A DNA stretch of 64,000 bases from Ga0077527 sp945862135 (GTDB taxonomy: Bacteria > Pseudomonadota > Gammaproteobacteria > Burkholderiales > SG8-41): positions 46,451 to 110,450 of the forward strand of contig CAXNMF010000013.1 of assembly GCA_964203275.1 (NCBI GenBank), in the 5' to 3' direction. Position numbers and translations under genes: made by a program. The notes under the pieces are model-generated. The model was not told the origin of the DNA, ran no database searches, and saw only the letters and a list, made by a program, of their open reading frames with translations. Position 1 is the first letter of the stretch. Each line of letters opens with the position of its first letter. This document shows positions 52,024 through 60,650 of the stretch, in pieces.

Positions 52024-52638
52024 GTGGTTGTCTTCTGGTATCTGCTGATCCTTGCACCGTTCATCGCCATTCCGATCTTGTGGTGGAGTTACCGGCGCAA
52101 ACAGGAAGCGCGTGAACGGGCGGCAGGTGAGCGCTTGAAGGAAATGCTCAGTAAACCGGCGCGCAGAGACATTGATCCCTCGGCCGATACAACTGCAACC
52201 AGTGTTGCGTCTGCTGCGCCTCTTGCTTCAGCGGCAGCCGCCGCGTCGCTACCGTATCGGCTCCAGGCGCGTGTGCTTGATCAAGCTGAAACCCTGGCCT
52301 ATTACCTGTTGCGGACCAGTCTCCCTGAATACGAGGTGTTGACTCGCGTCGGACTGGATCGGCTGTTGACGCCTTCGGCCGAAGCGGATCGCGAACGGCT
52401 GTTGCGAGGATTGTCGCAACACACGGTTGATTTCGTGCTTTGCGACAAGACCATGCGTCCGCTGGTGGCCCTCGATATTCTTGAAGCAGAAGCACCGGCG
52501 GCACTGACGGCTACGCCCGACTTCAAGGCGCAGTGTCTGGCACATACAGGCATCCGCTATATCCGCATCCCGCGTAACGCATTTCCCAAACGGCAAGATG
52601 TGCGCTCGGTAGTTTTGGGGGCTGTTGCACCTGATTAA
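52024..52638 (+). CDS. DUF2726 membrane-anchored protein
   Basis: 204 aa, GTG start. N-terminal TM helix (about 3-20), an Ala/Ser-rich linker (about 50-80), then a DUF2726 domain (about 85-200): ARVLDQAETLAYYLLRTSLPEYEVLTRVGL, TVDFVLCDKTMRPLVALDI and HTGIRYIRIPRNAFPK. The domain has a restriction-endonuclease-like look (acidic strand pairs), but no activity is known here. Confidence 0.75.
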   Translation: MVVFWYLLILAPFIAIPILWWSYRRKQEARERAAGERLKEMLSKPARRDIDPSADTTATSVASAAPLASAAAAASLPYRLQARVLDQAETLAYYLLRTSLPEYEVLTRVGLDRLLTPSAEADRERLLRGLSQHTVDFVLCDKTMRPLVALDILEAEAPAALTATPDFKAQCLAHTGIRYIRIPRNAFPKRQDVRSVVLGAVAPD

Positions 52639-52711
52639 GTGGGGCAGGTGCTTGAACGGCGGCTATTGCAGGCGTACAGGCGCTTGGCTTTTTGTCTGTT
52701 AAGAGTACATC

Positions 52712-52742
52712 GCAAGTATCTGTATTTAAACAATAAATTATT
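52712..52742 (-). repeat. AT-rich intergenic element, copy H
   Basis: About 75 nt after the DUF2726 gene, in reverse. Minus strand: TTGTTTAAATACAGATACTT, a weaker match to the shared motif. Confidence 0.4.
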
Positions 52743-52769
52743 CTACCCCCAAGGCTTTATACATTGTGC

Positions 52770-52945
52770 TTGACGGGTTACCGGGCATTACGTATAACGG
52801 CCACGCGTGTTTGGTTTCCAGGTACTTGAAAGTCAGCTGTTCCGCGTAAAGCAAGTTGTCGGTGTGCGTGCTTTTGGGGCTGTGAGATTTAAATACGATA
52901 TTCGGCGAAAGCCGGCTTTAATCATCCTCAAAAGGAATGCACAAA
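52770..52945 (+). promoter_or_regulatory. cspA promoter and long 5' leader
   Basis: TTGACG (52770-52775), 17-bp spacer, TATAAC (52793-52798). Transcription from about 52805 gives a leader of about 140 nt, typical of cold-shock genes whose leader works as a thermosensor. A GNRA-capped hairpin CGGC-GAAA-GCCG (52903-52914) stands just before the ribosome site AAAGGA (52931-52936). Confidence 0.7.
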
Positions 52946-53152
52946 ATGGCAACAGGTACTGTTAAGTGGTTCAACGACGCCAAAGGTTTTGGTTTTATTA
53001 CTCCTGACGGCGGCGGCGAAGATCTTTTCGCACACTTCTCCGGCATCGCGATGAGCGGTTTCAAGACCCTGAAGGAAGGCCAGAAAGTCTCCTTCGACAT
53101 CACCGCCGGCAACAAAGGCAAACAGCAAGCCAGCAACATTCAGGCCATCTGA
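52946..53152 (+). CDS. cspA: Cold shock protein CspA family
   Basis: 68 aa nucleic-acid-binding beta-barrel and RNA chaperone. RNP1 KGFGFITP (about 15-22), RNP2 DLFAHFS (about 28-34), GTVKWFNDAKG at the start. The ATG at 52946 is spaced 9 nt from AAAGGA; an ATG three codons upstream (52937) would sit too close. Own promoter and terminator. Confidence 0.95.
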   Translation: MATGTVKWFNDAKGFGFITPDGGGEDLFAHFSGIAMSGFKTLKEGQKVSFDITAGNKGKQQASNIQAI

Positions 53153-53173
53153 TCGTTGCAGCAGCTGTAGAAG

Positions 53174-53200
53174 AAACCGGGCGCAAGCCCGGTTTTTTTT
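53174..53200 (+). terminator. Rho-independent terminator after cspA
   Basis: AAACCGGGC (53174-53182), GCAA tetraloop, GCCCGGTTT (53187-53195), T run. Confidence 0.93.
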
Positions 53201-53417
53201 CGTCTGCCGATTGCAGCCTTGGCCTGTGCGCCAGGCTTGATCCGCCTCACGGAATCTTCACGGCGCAGACGTTATTCTCAAGCCCGTTTCCAATGCGGGT
53301 CCGGCCTCTGCTGCCGGACGAAATGAGGCTGACTTGAAACAGGTGTTGTTTATCGAAAAACGTGCCTCCGTAGGCATGCGCGATCAATCGATCAAGCAGG
53401 TCCGGGAGTAAGATGCG

Positions 53418-54023
53418 GTGAGCCTGCGTTCGTTCATTTTGATCGCGCCGCGGGCGATGTTGTGGACGATGGTGTTGTCGCTGATGCAGGGTGGCATCGC
53501 CGTTGCAGCGGATGGCATGATGGTCAATACCGAGTCCCGCGGAACTGCGGTTGCCATTGATATCCGCGCCACCGTCCATGCGTCACATGCCGTGATCTGG
53601 AGCACGCTGACCGACTACGGTCACCTGGCTGAATTCGTGCCTGGAATGCAGAGCAGCAAAATTACCGAACGCCGCGGCGCAACGGCCATCGTCGAGCAGC
53701 ACGGTGAAGCGGGATTTCTGATTTTTTCCTATGGTATCGATGTGGTGGTTGCGTCCACGGAATATTATCCTGACACCATCGAGGTTCGGGTCCTCAAGGG
53801 CAATCTCAGGCGTCTCGATGGACGTTATCAGGTGGAACGTGGCGAGAAAGAGGGTACCTGGACGGTGAGTTGGGCGGGGTTAATCGAGCCCACAGTGATG
53901 CTGCCGCAGTTCCTCGGTGTACGGCTGATTCGCAGCAGCCTTGTGGACCAGTTCCGCGGCATGATTGATGAAATCGAGCGCCGGGACATGATTCGCCGCA
54001 CAATACTGTCCAAAGAAAAATGA
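53418..54023 (+). CDS. Exported SRPBCC (cyclase/START-like) protein
   Basis: 201 aa, GTG start. Signal peptide about 1-31 (MQGGIAVAA|D). Then a helix-grip SRPBCC fold: ATVHASHAVIWSTLTDYGHLAEFVPGM, ATAIVEQHGEAGFLIF, and VRLIRSSLVDQFRGMIDEIERR as the long C-terminal helix. Family members bind hydrophobic ligands. Its stop overlaps the start of the lipoprotein gene (ATGA), so the two likely work together in the envelope. Confidence 0.8.
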   Translation: MSLRSFILIAPRAMLWTMVLSLMQGGIAVAADGMMVNTESRGTAVAIDIRATVHASHAVIWSTLTDYGHLAEFVPGMQSSKITERRGATAIVEQHGEAGFLIFSYGIDVVVASTEYYPDTIEVRVLKGNLRRLDGRYQVERGEKEGTWTVSWAGLIEPTVMLPQFLGVRLIRSSLVDQFRGMIDEIERRDMIRRTILSKEK

Positions 54024-55540
54024 GTCGTTTGAATACCATGATCAGTTCCGCTGGCTTATTGCGCTTGGTATCGGTCGTTTTGTTACTGACGCTCGGCGCC
54101 TGCGCCGCAGTGCAATCGCCGCAATTCACACATTTGCAATCCGGTGAAGCGGTGATTCGCGATTGTGCGCGGTGGTTTGAAGCGACCGATGCCGCTGTCG
54201 AGGCAGCCGGCGTCCGTGATCGCGAAGCGTTCATGGTGGCGGGTTTCCCCTATCTGCGCAGTACGCGCTTTCTTGCTGCGTTCAAACCCGCTGCGGCAGA
54301 CCTTGAATTACGCCGTTCCTGGATGGAGCAGTTGCAGCTTTCCGATTTGCGGGCACGTGTGGCCGAACTGCGTAACCTGCAGACGGACCATGACATAGGC
54401 AATGCTCTGGAAACGGCACAACGCTGTGGCCGATTGCTGATGGAACGTGACATGGCCAATCCAGCTGTTCCGTCACTTCTATCGGATCGAGTGCCGGTTG
54501 CAGATGCCTACAGCGACGGGTTGCGTGTGGCGGGTCTTTACGCGGTAACGCGGATTCCTTTTGCCCGTGGCGTTGCGCAATGGCACGCCGAAGCGAAGGA
54601 AATGTTTGAGCAGTCGCGCAATGGTGCGAAGCCTGCGCATCCGGTGGAGCGTTATGCGCCGGCCCGTGCTTTGCGTTATTCCCGCGCAGAAGTTGCGGGT
54701 CTGCTGGCCCGTGCCGACAAGGCCTTGGGTTTGTTGCGCTTGAGTGCGGAGGAAGAGGCTCGATTGTTCTCCAGTTATGCGCCGGTTTTCGAAGTTGAGA
54801 CGACGGGGGAATTCGACCGGCCGGGTGCGTTGCGCTGGGGCGATGCCGATCATCCGGTCGTCGATACGCGTGATCCCGTGGTGTATCAGCGCCTGGCCTA
54901 CTCACGCTACGGCGACCGAACGCTGGTCCAGCTCGTTTACACCTTGTGGTTTGGTGAGCGTCCTGCCGACAAGGCCTTCGACATCCTCGCCGGTGATCTG
55001 GATGGCCTGGTTTGGCGCGTGACGCTGGCGCCGGACGGCGAGCCGCTGGTGTTCGACACCATGCATCCTTGTGGCTGTTATCACATGTTTTTCCCGACTC
55101 CGCTGGCGGCGTTACAGCCAGCGCCGGATTCCGATGATGAATGGGCGTTTATTCCGCTAACTCTGCCACGTGTGCAGCCAGATGATCGGGTTCGCCTGCG
55201 TATCGCCACCCGCAGTCATTATCTGGTCGATGTGGTTCTGGAAGCGACGGCTGGCGCCGTTTCGCACCATTACGAAGTGCGGTCCGAAAATGAATTGCGT
55301 TCCTTACCGCTGCCGGGCGGCGGATTCCGCAGCACTTACGGCGTGGATGCGCTCGTCAAGGGCACCGAGCGTGGAGAACGCTTCCTGTTCTGGCCGATGG
55401 GCATTCCGAGTGCCGGCGCGATGCGACAATGGGGCAATCATGCGACTGCATTTCTCGGTCGCCGTCATTTTGATGATGCAGACCTGATCGAGCGGCGTTT
55501 TCGCCTGACGCTTCACCAGAGCGGGGCAGCACTGCCATAA
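54020..55540 (+). CDS. Large lipoprotein of unknown function
   Basis: 506 aa. Lipoprotein signal ending LTLGAC (Cys28). No domain recognised. The N-terminal third is helical (YLRSTRFLAAFKPAAADLEL, RVAELRNLQTDHDIGNAL); the C-terminal half is beta-rich with YTLWFGERPADKAFDILAG, a HPCGCYHMFFPT motif (about 353-364) with two close Cys and two His that could bind a metal, and FRSTYGVDALVKGTERGER. Coupled by ATGA to the SRPBCC gene and followed 11 nt later by earP. An envelope role is inferred from the signal only. Confidence 0.8.
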   Translation: MSRLNTMISSAGLLRLVSVVLLLTLGACAAVQSPQFTHLQSGEAVIRDCARWFEATDAAVEAAGVRDREAFMVAGFPYLRSTRFLAAFKPAAADLELRRSWMEQLQLSDLRARVAELRNLQTDHDIGNALETAQRCGRLLMERDMANPAVPSLLSDRVPVADAYSDGLRVAGLYAVTRIPFARGVAQWHAEAKEMFEQSRNGAKPAHPVERYAPARALRYSRAEVAGLLARADKALGLLRLSAEEEARLFSSYAPVFEVETTGEFDRPGALRWGDADHPVVDTRDPVVYQRLAYSRYGDRTLVQLVYTLWFGERPADKAFDILAGDLDGLVWRVTLAPDGEPLVFDTMHPCGCYHMFFPTPLAALQPAPDSDDEWAFIPLTLPRVQPDDRVRLRIATRSHYLVDVVLEATAGAVSHHYEVRSENELRSLPLPGGGFRSTYGVDALVKGTERGERFLFWPMGIPSAGAMRQWGNHATAFLGRRHFDDADLIERRFRLTLHQSGAALP

Positions 55541-55551
55541 TCCGGCCCTTC

Positions 55552-56700
55552 ATGGCCGTCATTCCGTCCGTTCCCGTATGGGACATTTTTTGCAGGGTTG
55601 TCGATAACTTCGGCGATGCCGGCGTTTGCTGGCGTGTTGCCCGTCTGTTGCACCACGAACATAGACTTGAAGTGCGCTTGTGGATTGATCAGCCGGAAAC
55701 ACTGCGTGCGTTACGCCCCGATCTGGTGACTGGATTGCCGGTTCAGCGGATTGATGGCGTTCAAGTGCATGACTGGTCGAAATGCAGTCCGACGCCGGAT
55801 TCAGTCATGGTTGTGGTCGAGGCCTTCGGTTGCGGCTTGCCCGAAAACTATGTTTCGGCAATGGCGGCTCGCGCACAACCGCCGCTGTGGATCGTGCTGG
55901 ATTACCTCACTGCAGAAGCCTGGGCCGACACTCACCATGGACTGGCTTCGCCGCATCCGTCGCTGGGTTTGCCGCGCTGGTATTTCTACCCGGGATTCAC
56001 ACCGTCAACCGGTGGATTGCCGCGTGAGCGTGACTTGTTGAAGCGGCGGGATGCTTTTGACGCAAAAGCGCGTGCTGAATTCTGGCGCAGCCTCGGTTTT
56101 GCCGCGCCGGATCCCAATGCACTGACGCTGTCGTTGTTTGCCTACGCGGATGCGCCGGTTACGGATTTGCTGTCCGCATTGGCCGAAGGGGCCGGTCCCA
56201 CCATGGTGGCCGTTCCTGCGGGGTCGTTGCTGCCAGCCCTGAGGGCGTTTGCTGACCGTGATGTTGCGGTTGGCGATACGGTACGACAGGGATTGCTTGA
56301 GGTGCGGGTTCTGCCGTTTCTTCCCCAAGTCTGCTACGACGAATTGTTATGGGCTTGCGACATCAATTTCGTTCGCGGCGAAGACTCCTTTGTCCGGGCG
56401 CAGTGGGCGGGCAAACCCTTGATCTGGCAACCCTATCGGCAGGACGACGGGGCGCATCAACGCAAGCTGGAGGCTTTTTTGCAGCGTAATTTGGCGGGTC
56501 TTGATCCGGTAGCCTGTGCGGCAGTATGGGCCTTTAGCGAGGCCTGGAGCGCCGGAACCCCGGTCAGAGCTTTATGGCCGGCATTGCAGGCGGTCCGTGG
56601 CCTGTGGACCCGTCACGCGCTGAATTGGTGCCGGGAACTGGCCGGTTTGGGGGAAATGTCCGCCAAACTGGTGGACTTTGCGCGCAACAAGGTAAAATAG
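55552..56700 (+). CDS. earP: EF-P arginine rhamnosyltransferase EarP
   Basis: 382 aa. Adds rhamnose from dTDP-rhamnose to Arg32 of EF-P. FCRVVDNFGDAGVCWR (about 13-28) holds the catalytic Asp pair (D18 and D22), and RGEDSFVRAQWAGKPLIWQPY (about 279-299) the sugar-nucleotide end. GT-B-like glycosyltransferase of the DUF2331 family. Next to its substrate gene efp with a 49-nt gap, the usual order in betaproteobacteria. Confidence 0.95.
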   Translation: MAVIPSVPVWDIFCRVVDNFGDAGVCWRVARLLHHEHRLEVRLWIDQPETLRALRPDLVTGLPVQRIDGVQVHDWSKCSPTPDSVMVVVEAFGCGLPENYVSAMAARAQPPLWIVLDYLTAEAWADTHHGLASPHPSLGLPRWYFYPGFTPSTGGLPRERDLLKRRDAFDAKARAEFWRSLGFAAPDPNALTLSLFAYADAPVTDLLSALAEGAGPTMVAVPAGSLLPALRAFADRDVAVGDTVRQGLLEVRVLPFLPQVCYDELLWACDINFVRGEDSFVRAQWAGKPLIWQPYRQDDGAHQRKLEAFLQRNLAGLDPVACAAVWAFSEAWSAGTPVRALWPALQAVRGLWTRHALNWCRELAGLGEMSAKLVDFARNKVK

Positions 56701-56749
56701 CGCGTTTTTTCTCCGCTTAATTTATTACGCTTAATCAAGGATGTAGGTT

Positions 56750-57310
56750 ATGAAAATTGCTCAGGAAATCCGCGCGGGCAACGTCATCATGGTCGGCAAG
56801 GATCCGATGGTGGTGTTGAAGGCCGAGTTCAGCAAGTCCGGCCGCAACGCGTCAGTGGTCAAGATGAAACTGAAGAATCTGCTGTCGAATGGCGGCACGG
56901 AAACGGTTTATCGCGCCGACGAAAAATTCGATGTGGTGCAGCTCGAACGCAAGGAAGTGACGTATTCCTACTTTGCCGAGCCCTCGTATGTATTCATGGA
57001 CGCCGAGTTCAACCAGTTCGAAGTGGACAAGGAGAACATGGGCGACGCGCTGAATTACCTCGAAGACGGCATGGAATGCGAAGTCACGTTGTATGAAGGC
57101 CGCCCGATTTCGGTGGAGATTCCGCAGACGCTGGTTCGCGAGATCATCTACACCGAACCCGCGGTTCGCGGCGACACTTCTGGCAAGGTGTTGAAGCCGG
57201 CGAAATTGAGCACCGGTTTTGAAGTTCCGGTGCCGCTGTTCTGTGCCACCGGCGACAAGATCGAGATTGATACCCGCACCGGCGAATACCGCAGCCGCAC
57301 CAAAGGCTGA
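56750..57310 (+). CDS. efp: Elongation factor P
   Basis: 186 aa. Relieves ribosome stalling at polyproline stretches. Three beta-barrel domains; the tip loop reads SKSGRNASV with Arg at position 32, the residue that EarP rhamnosylates, where E. coli has Lys. C-terminal end GDKIEIDTRTGEYRSR is standard. The Pro-rich products nearby (both the kinase linker and the small lipoprotein) would be natural clients. Confidence 0.97.
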   Translation: MKIAQEIRAGNVIMVGKDPMVVLKAEFSKSGRNASVVKMKLKNLLSNGGTETVYRADEKFDVVQLERKEVTYSYFAEPSYVFMDAEFNQFEVDKENMGDALNYLEDGMECEVTLYEGRPISVEIPQTLVREIIYTEPAVRGDTSGKVLKPAKLSTGFEVPVPLFCATGDKIEIDTRTGEYRSRTKG

Positions 57311-57335
57311 TCGTTCGCACAGTTGCAGGATGGCA

Positions 57336-57366
57336 AAACGCCGCAGTGTCCCTGCGGCGTTTTTTT
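57336..57366. terminator. Terminator between efp and rlmJ
   Basis: AAACGCCGCAG (57336-57346), loop TGTCC, CTGCGGCGTTT (57352-57362), then T run. The rlmJ stop (57365-57367) lies inside its tail. Confidence 0.92.
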
Positions 57367-58207
57367 ATTCCGGCACCAGCCAGTCGCAGCGCGTACCGCC
57401 CTCTTTTTCCAGGGACATGGCCTGCCACAGCCAGTCGAGCAGGGGGCGTGCTTCCTTGTCCAGTCCGAAGGGCGGATTGACGATCACCATGCCGCTGCCG
57501 CGGATGTGTTCGGTCCAATCGTCCGGGTGAACTGTCAGTTCGAGCTGCAGCGTTTTGGGTAATCCCGCGGCCTGCAGGCTGCGCGCGAAGGCCTGCATTG
57601 CCGACGGCGCCATCAATGGATACCAGGCGGCAATCATGCCGGTCGCAAATCGCGCATAGGCTTCCTTGGTGCTGCGCACGATGCGGGCGAATTCGTCCGC
57701 CTGGTCGAACGATGCGTCGATAAACGTGAGCCCGCGCCGTTCCTGCGGCGGCAGGAAGGCGCGGATCGCGCTGAAGCCGTCCTGGTTGTGGATGGCGGTA
57801 TGCCGGGCGCCGGCGAACACGGTTTTCAGGACAGCACAATCGTCCTTGTTCAGTTCACACAGCGCGAGGCGGTCGGTGGGACGCATCAGGCGTCGGGCGA
57901 TGCGTGGTGAGCCCGGGTAATGGCGCAGGTGACCGTCGGCGTTGTCGGCCCGTACGGCATCAAGATAGGGTTGCAGGGAATCGGGGGCATCAGCACGTGC
58001 CCAGACCCGGCCGATACCTTGGCGCCACTCCGCGGTCTTCTGTGACCACGGGTGCTCAAGATCATAAAGCCCGAGCCCGGCGTGGGTGTCGAGCACGAAA
58101 TAGGGTTTATCCTTGCGCGCGAGCGCGATCAGAAGTCGCGACAGCAGGGCATGTTTGAAGACGTCGGATACATTGCCGGCGTGGAACTGGTGACGGTAAG
58201 AAAGCAT
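57365..58207 (-). CDS. rlmJ: RlmJ-like 23S rRNA adenine-N6 methyltransferase
   Basis: 280 aa from MLSYRHQFHAGN, the family's N-terminus. RlmJ methylates A2030 of 23S rRNA. SAM motif I FVLDTHAGLGLYDL (about 37-50) is in place, as is GSGMVIVNPPFGLD near the C-terminus. At catalytic motif IV, where the family has D-P-P-Y/F, this protein has FIDASFDQADEF (D-A-S-F, about residue 163). The two prolines are replaced while Asp and the aromatic remain. Activity is therefore uncertain. Start at 58207; the frame is open to 58252. Confidence 0.85.
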   Translation of the reverse strand: MLSYRHQFHAGNVSDVFKHALLSRLLIALARKDKPYFVLDTHAGLGLYDLEHPWSQKTAEWRQGIGRVWARADAPDSLQPYLDAVRADNADGHLRHYPGSPRIARRLMRPTDRLALCELNKDDCAVLKTVFAGARHTAIHNQDGFSAIRAFLPPQERRGLTFIDASFDQADEFARIVRSTKEAYARFATGMIAAWYPLMAPSAMQAFARSLQAAGLPKTLQLELTVHPDDWTEHIRGSGMVIVNPPFGLDKEARPLLDWLWQAMSLEKEGGTRCDWLVPE

Positions 58208-58278
58208 GGGGCGGATTACAGCACAGACGGCGCGACTGCGCCTGCCGTGCAATCATTCAATTTTTTCAGGAGCAGGTG

Positions 58279-58638
58279 ATGGGTTTACAAAGACTGCATG
58301 TGGCTGCGCGTTACAGCGAAGCAGCGATTTTTAATGGTGTTGTTTATCTGGCCGGCATGGTGCCGGAGTGTGATGCGACGGATATCCGCAGCCAGACTGC
58401 CGATGTGCTGGGGCAGATCGATCACCGGCTGGCAGAGGCGGGAAGCAGCAAGGCGCATTTGCTGCGTGTTCAGATTTTTCTTGCTGACATCAAGGATATT
58501 GGCGAGATGAACGAGGTCTGGGATGCCTGGGTCACGCCGGGCACGGCACCACCTCGCGCCACTGTGCAAGCGGCTCTGTCTGATCCGGGTTACAGGATTG
58601 AAATCGTTGCCACGGCGGTGCAGATTTCGGTGGCTTGA
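58279..58638 (+). CDS. RidA/YjgF-family protein
   Basis: 119 aa. RidA relatives hydrolyse reactive enamines/imines. Seen: EAAIFNGVVYLAGMVPE, HLLRVQIFLADIKDI and the conserved PPRATVQAAL with the Arg that binds the substrate carboxylate (about 94). ATG at 58279 after CAGGAGCAGG; a GTG one codon before is possible. Stands alone between rlmJ (divergent) and the diguanylate cyclase (convergent). Confidence 0.9.
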   Translation: MGLQRLHVAARYSEAAIFNGVVYLAGMVPECDATDIRSQTADVLGQIDHRLAEAGSSKAHLLRVQIFLADIKDIGEMNEVWDAWVTPGTAPPRATVQAALSDPGYRIEIVATAVQISVA

Positions 58639-58650
58639 TGGGGGTGATTA

Positions 58651-58683
58651 CAATTCAAGTAATTGATTTATTTAATTATTTTA
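58651..58683 (-). repeat. AT-rich intergenic element, copy I
   Basis: Between the RidA-like and diguanylate cyclase genes, 30 nt after the latter's stop. Minus strand: TAATTAAATAAATCAATTAC, near-identical to copy G. Confidence 0.5.
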
Positions 58684-58713
58684 TGGTTCCGCAGCCGGCA
58701 ATCCAGGCGGTGA

Positions 58714-59769
58714 TTAAGCAGTGAATTTCACCGCACGGTTGCGGCCCTGTTCCTTGGCGGTATACATGGCACGGTCCGCCCGGCCCTGAACGGCATCAAT
58801 GCTCCTCCCGTCTTCGGGGTAGCAGGCGAGCCCGATGCTGACACTGGTTTTGATGCGTTTGCCATCGAAGTCCAGTGGTGTATTGGCTACCGCCTGAATG
58901 ATTCGTTGGGCGACTTCGACGGCCCGGTCGGATGCTGTTTCCGGCAGCAAGGCCACGAACTCGTCACCGCCGTAGCGTGCGAGTACATCGGTATGGCGTA
59001 ACTCGGTTTCAATGCACTTTGCGGTTATCTTGAGCAGACGGTTACCGGCCTCGTGACCATATTGATCGTTGACCGCTTTTAGGTTGTCGGAATCGATCAT
59101 CAGCATGGTGGCCGGCCGGTTGTAGCGCACGGCCTGACCGAACAGGCGGTCAACCACGATGCTGAAACCACGCATGTTGTAGAGGCCTGTCAGTTCATCG
59201 GTTTCAGACAGCAACCGGGCCTGATTCAGCCCGTAACGGATGTCGGCGGAAAACATGGTCGTGATGTAGGCGACCAGCAGCATTGGAGCCAGTTGCGCGG
59301 CCAGGCTACCGATATAGGCGAGTGTGAAGACCTGGCCCGCGCTTGAATTGTCGCCAAGCAGCATGAAGCAGGCGACGATCAACACCATTTCCAGCATCGT
59401 CGCGAGTTTGCCCAGGGTGAGTGCGCTTGTGATGATGACCAGCAGATAGGTGTTCAGCAGGGGGCTGGCCAGTTTTCCGGAAAACCACAGCACCCAGGTG
59501 ATGAAAAGCAGCATCGCGAAGGTTTCAATCGCGATCTTCCAGCGTGATTCGGTCTTGTAGAAATTCGTATAGCGGAAACTCAGCACAAACGCTGCATAGA
59601 AGAACAGCACCATGGTGATCGCTGTCCTGTCGTAGTCATCGGGACCGGCAAACACCTGATAAAGCAGCACGAGTACCAGCAGCAACCACTCGATTTCGGC
59701 GACGGTTCTTGAGATGCCGCGCAGTTCCTCCTGCGCGATGCTCAGCACGCTAGTGGGCTTTGAATGCAA
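58714..59769 (-). CDS. Membrane-bound diguanylate cyclase (GGDEF)
   Basis: 351 aa. Makes c-di-GMP from two GTP. Five or six TM helices (about 26-45, 52-70, 80-98, 105-122, 125-145, 150-172) form an N-terminal sensor of unknown ligand. GGDEF domain about 190-350: DELTGLYNMRGF, MLMIDSDNLKAVNDQYGHEAGN, the intact active site RYGGDEF, and an inhibitory I-site R-H-T-D five residues before it. SIGLACYPEDG and GRADRAMYTAKEQGRN close the fold. No EAL or PAS domain. Confidence 0.93.
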   Translation of the reverse strand: MHSKPTSVLSIAQEELRGISRTVAEIEWLLLVLVLLYQVFAGPDDYDRTAITMVLFFYAAFVLSFRYTNFYKTESRWKIAIETFAMLLFITWVLWFSGKLASPLLNTYLLVIITSALTLGKLATMLEMVLIVACFMLLGDNSSAGQVFTLAYIGSLAAQLAPMLLVAYITTMFSADIRYGLNQARLLSETDELTGLYNMRGFSIVVDRLFGQAVRYNRPATMLMIDSDNLKAVNDQYGHEAGNRLLKITAKCIETELRHTDVLARYGGDEFVALLPETASDRAVEVAQRIIQAVANTPLDFDGKRIKTSVSIGLACYPEDGRSIDAVQGRADRAMYTAKEQGRNRAVKFTA

Positions 59770-59934
59770 GGATTTTGCTTTCCAACGGGTTTTGAACCAG
59801 CATTTATCACTAAAAAATCAAAGGCCGGGCGTCAGCTCGGATTATGAACCAGACCGCGGAGTTCTTTCCATATATGACAATCAGGCCGTTCCAATTGCGC
59901 GTATTAAACACAGTTAGATGTGGCTTGGAATTCG

Positions 59935-59970
59935 CAAAAAAATGCCCGACTGAAATGGTAGTCGGGCATT
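59935..59970 (-). terminator. Minus-strand rho-independent terminator
   Basis: AATGCCCGACT (59941-59951), 8-nt loop, AGTCGGGCATT (59960-59970). On the minus strand it is followed by seven T, so it ends transcripts from the Bug fragment side. Confidence 0.85.
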
Positions 59971-60010
59971 GATTTCGGTGAGGGTGGCTTCATTTGCTCG
60001 GTCACAGAGG

Positions 60011-60047
60011 TTTAAATTATATCAATAAATCAAATGCTTATTGAATT
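60011..60047 (+). repeat. AT-rich intergenic element, copy J
   Basis: TTATATCAATAAATCAAATG then CTTATTGAA; a good match to copy F and the shared motif. Confidence 0.5.
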
Positions 60048-60113
60048 TCCGGATTTATTTCAATACCTGTGCAATTAACAAATTCGCAACTCTTAATTAA
60101 CGGATTCTTCCGA

Positions 60114-60650
60114 TCACGATTTGATGCCGGCACGTTTGACGATTTCAGCGGCTCGACGCATTTCTGCAGTCATGAAGTCCTGAAACTGCTTCGATGTTCC
60201 GCCGTCAGGTTCGGCGCCGTCATTGAGGATCTTGCTTTTCACCTCCGGGGATTGCACGGCCTTATTCATGCTTGTGCTGAGCAGACTGACAATCTGACCC
60301 GGGGTATTGGCCGGAGCCAACAAGCCGTACCAGCTTGTGGTTTGATAGCCCTTGATTCCGGCTTCAGCAATGGTGGGCAAGTCAGGAGCGCCTGCTGAAC
60401 GCTTTGCACCAGTGACGCCCAGGCCGCGAAGTCTTCCGTTCTTGACATGCCCCAGCGACGAAAGCACGCTGCCAAAAGTAAAGTGAACCTGTCCTGCCAT
60501 GACATCCACCAATGCTGGTCCTGCACCCTTGTAAGGGATATGAACAATATTTACGCCGGCGAGAAATTTGAATAGTTCTCCGGCCAAATGGCCTGAACTG
60601 CCATTTCCACCCGATGCGAAATTCAATGTTCCGGGCTGTTGTTTGGCAAG
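60114..60650 (-). pseudogene. Bug/TctC receptor, 5'-truncated
   Basis: Only the C-terminal half of a Bug receptor is left, from about NLAKQQPGTLNFASGG (60650) to the stop at 60114, roughly 178 residues: ELFKFLAGVNIVHIPYKGAG, VHFTFGSVLSSLGHVK, GYQTTSWYGLLAPANTPG. The signal peptide and first lobe are missing. Beyond 60650 the same strand is antisense to a SecA-like fragment, so the open frame that runs on to 61196 is not receptor. The break coincides with the 5' break of the SecA-like gene. Confidence 0.85.

Larger units (their letters stand above)
59770..60113. other. Gap between diguanylate cyclase and Bug fragment
   Basis: 344 nt without a gene. It holds a minus-strand terminator (59935-59970) and AT-rich element copy J (60011-60047). 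Confidence 0.5.
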
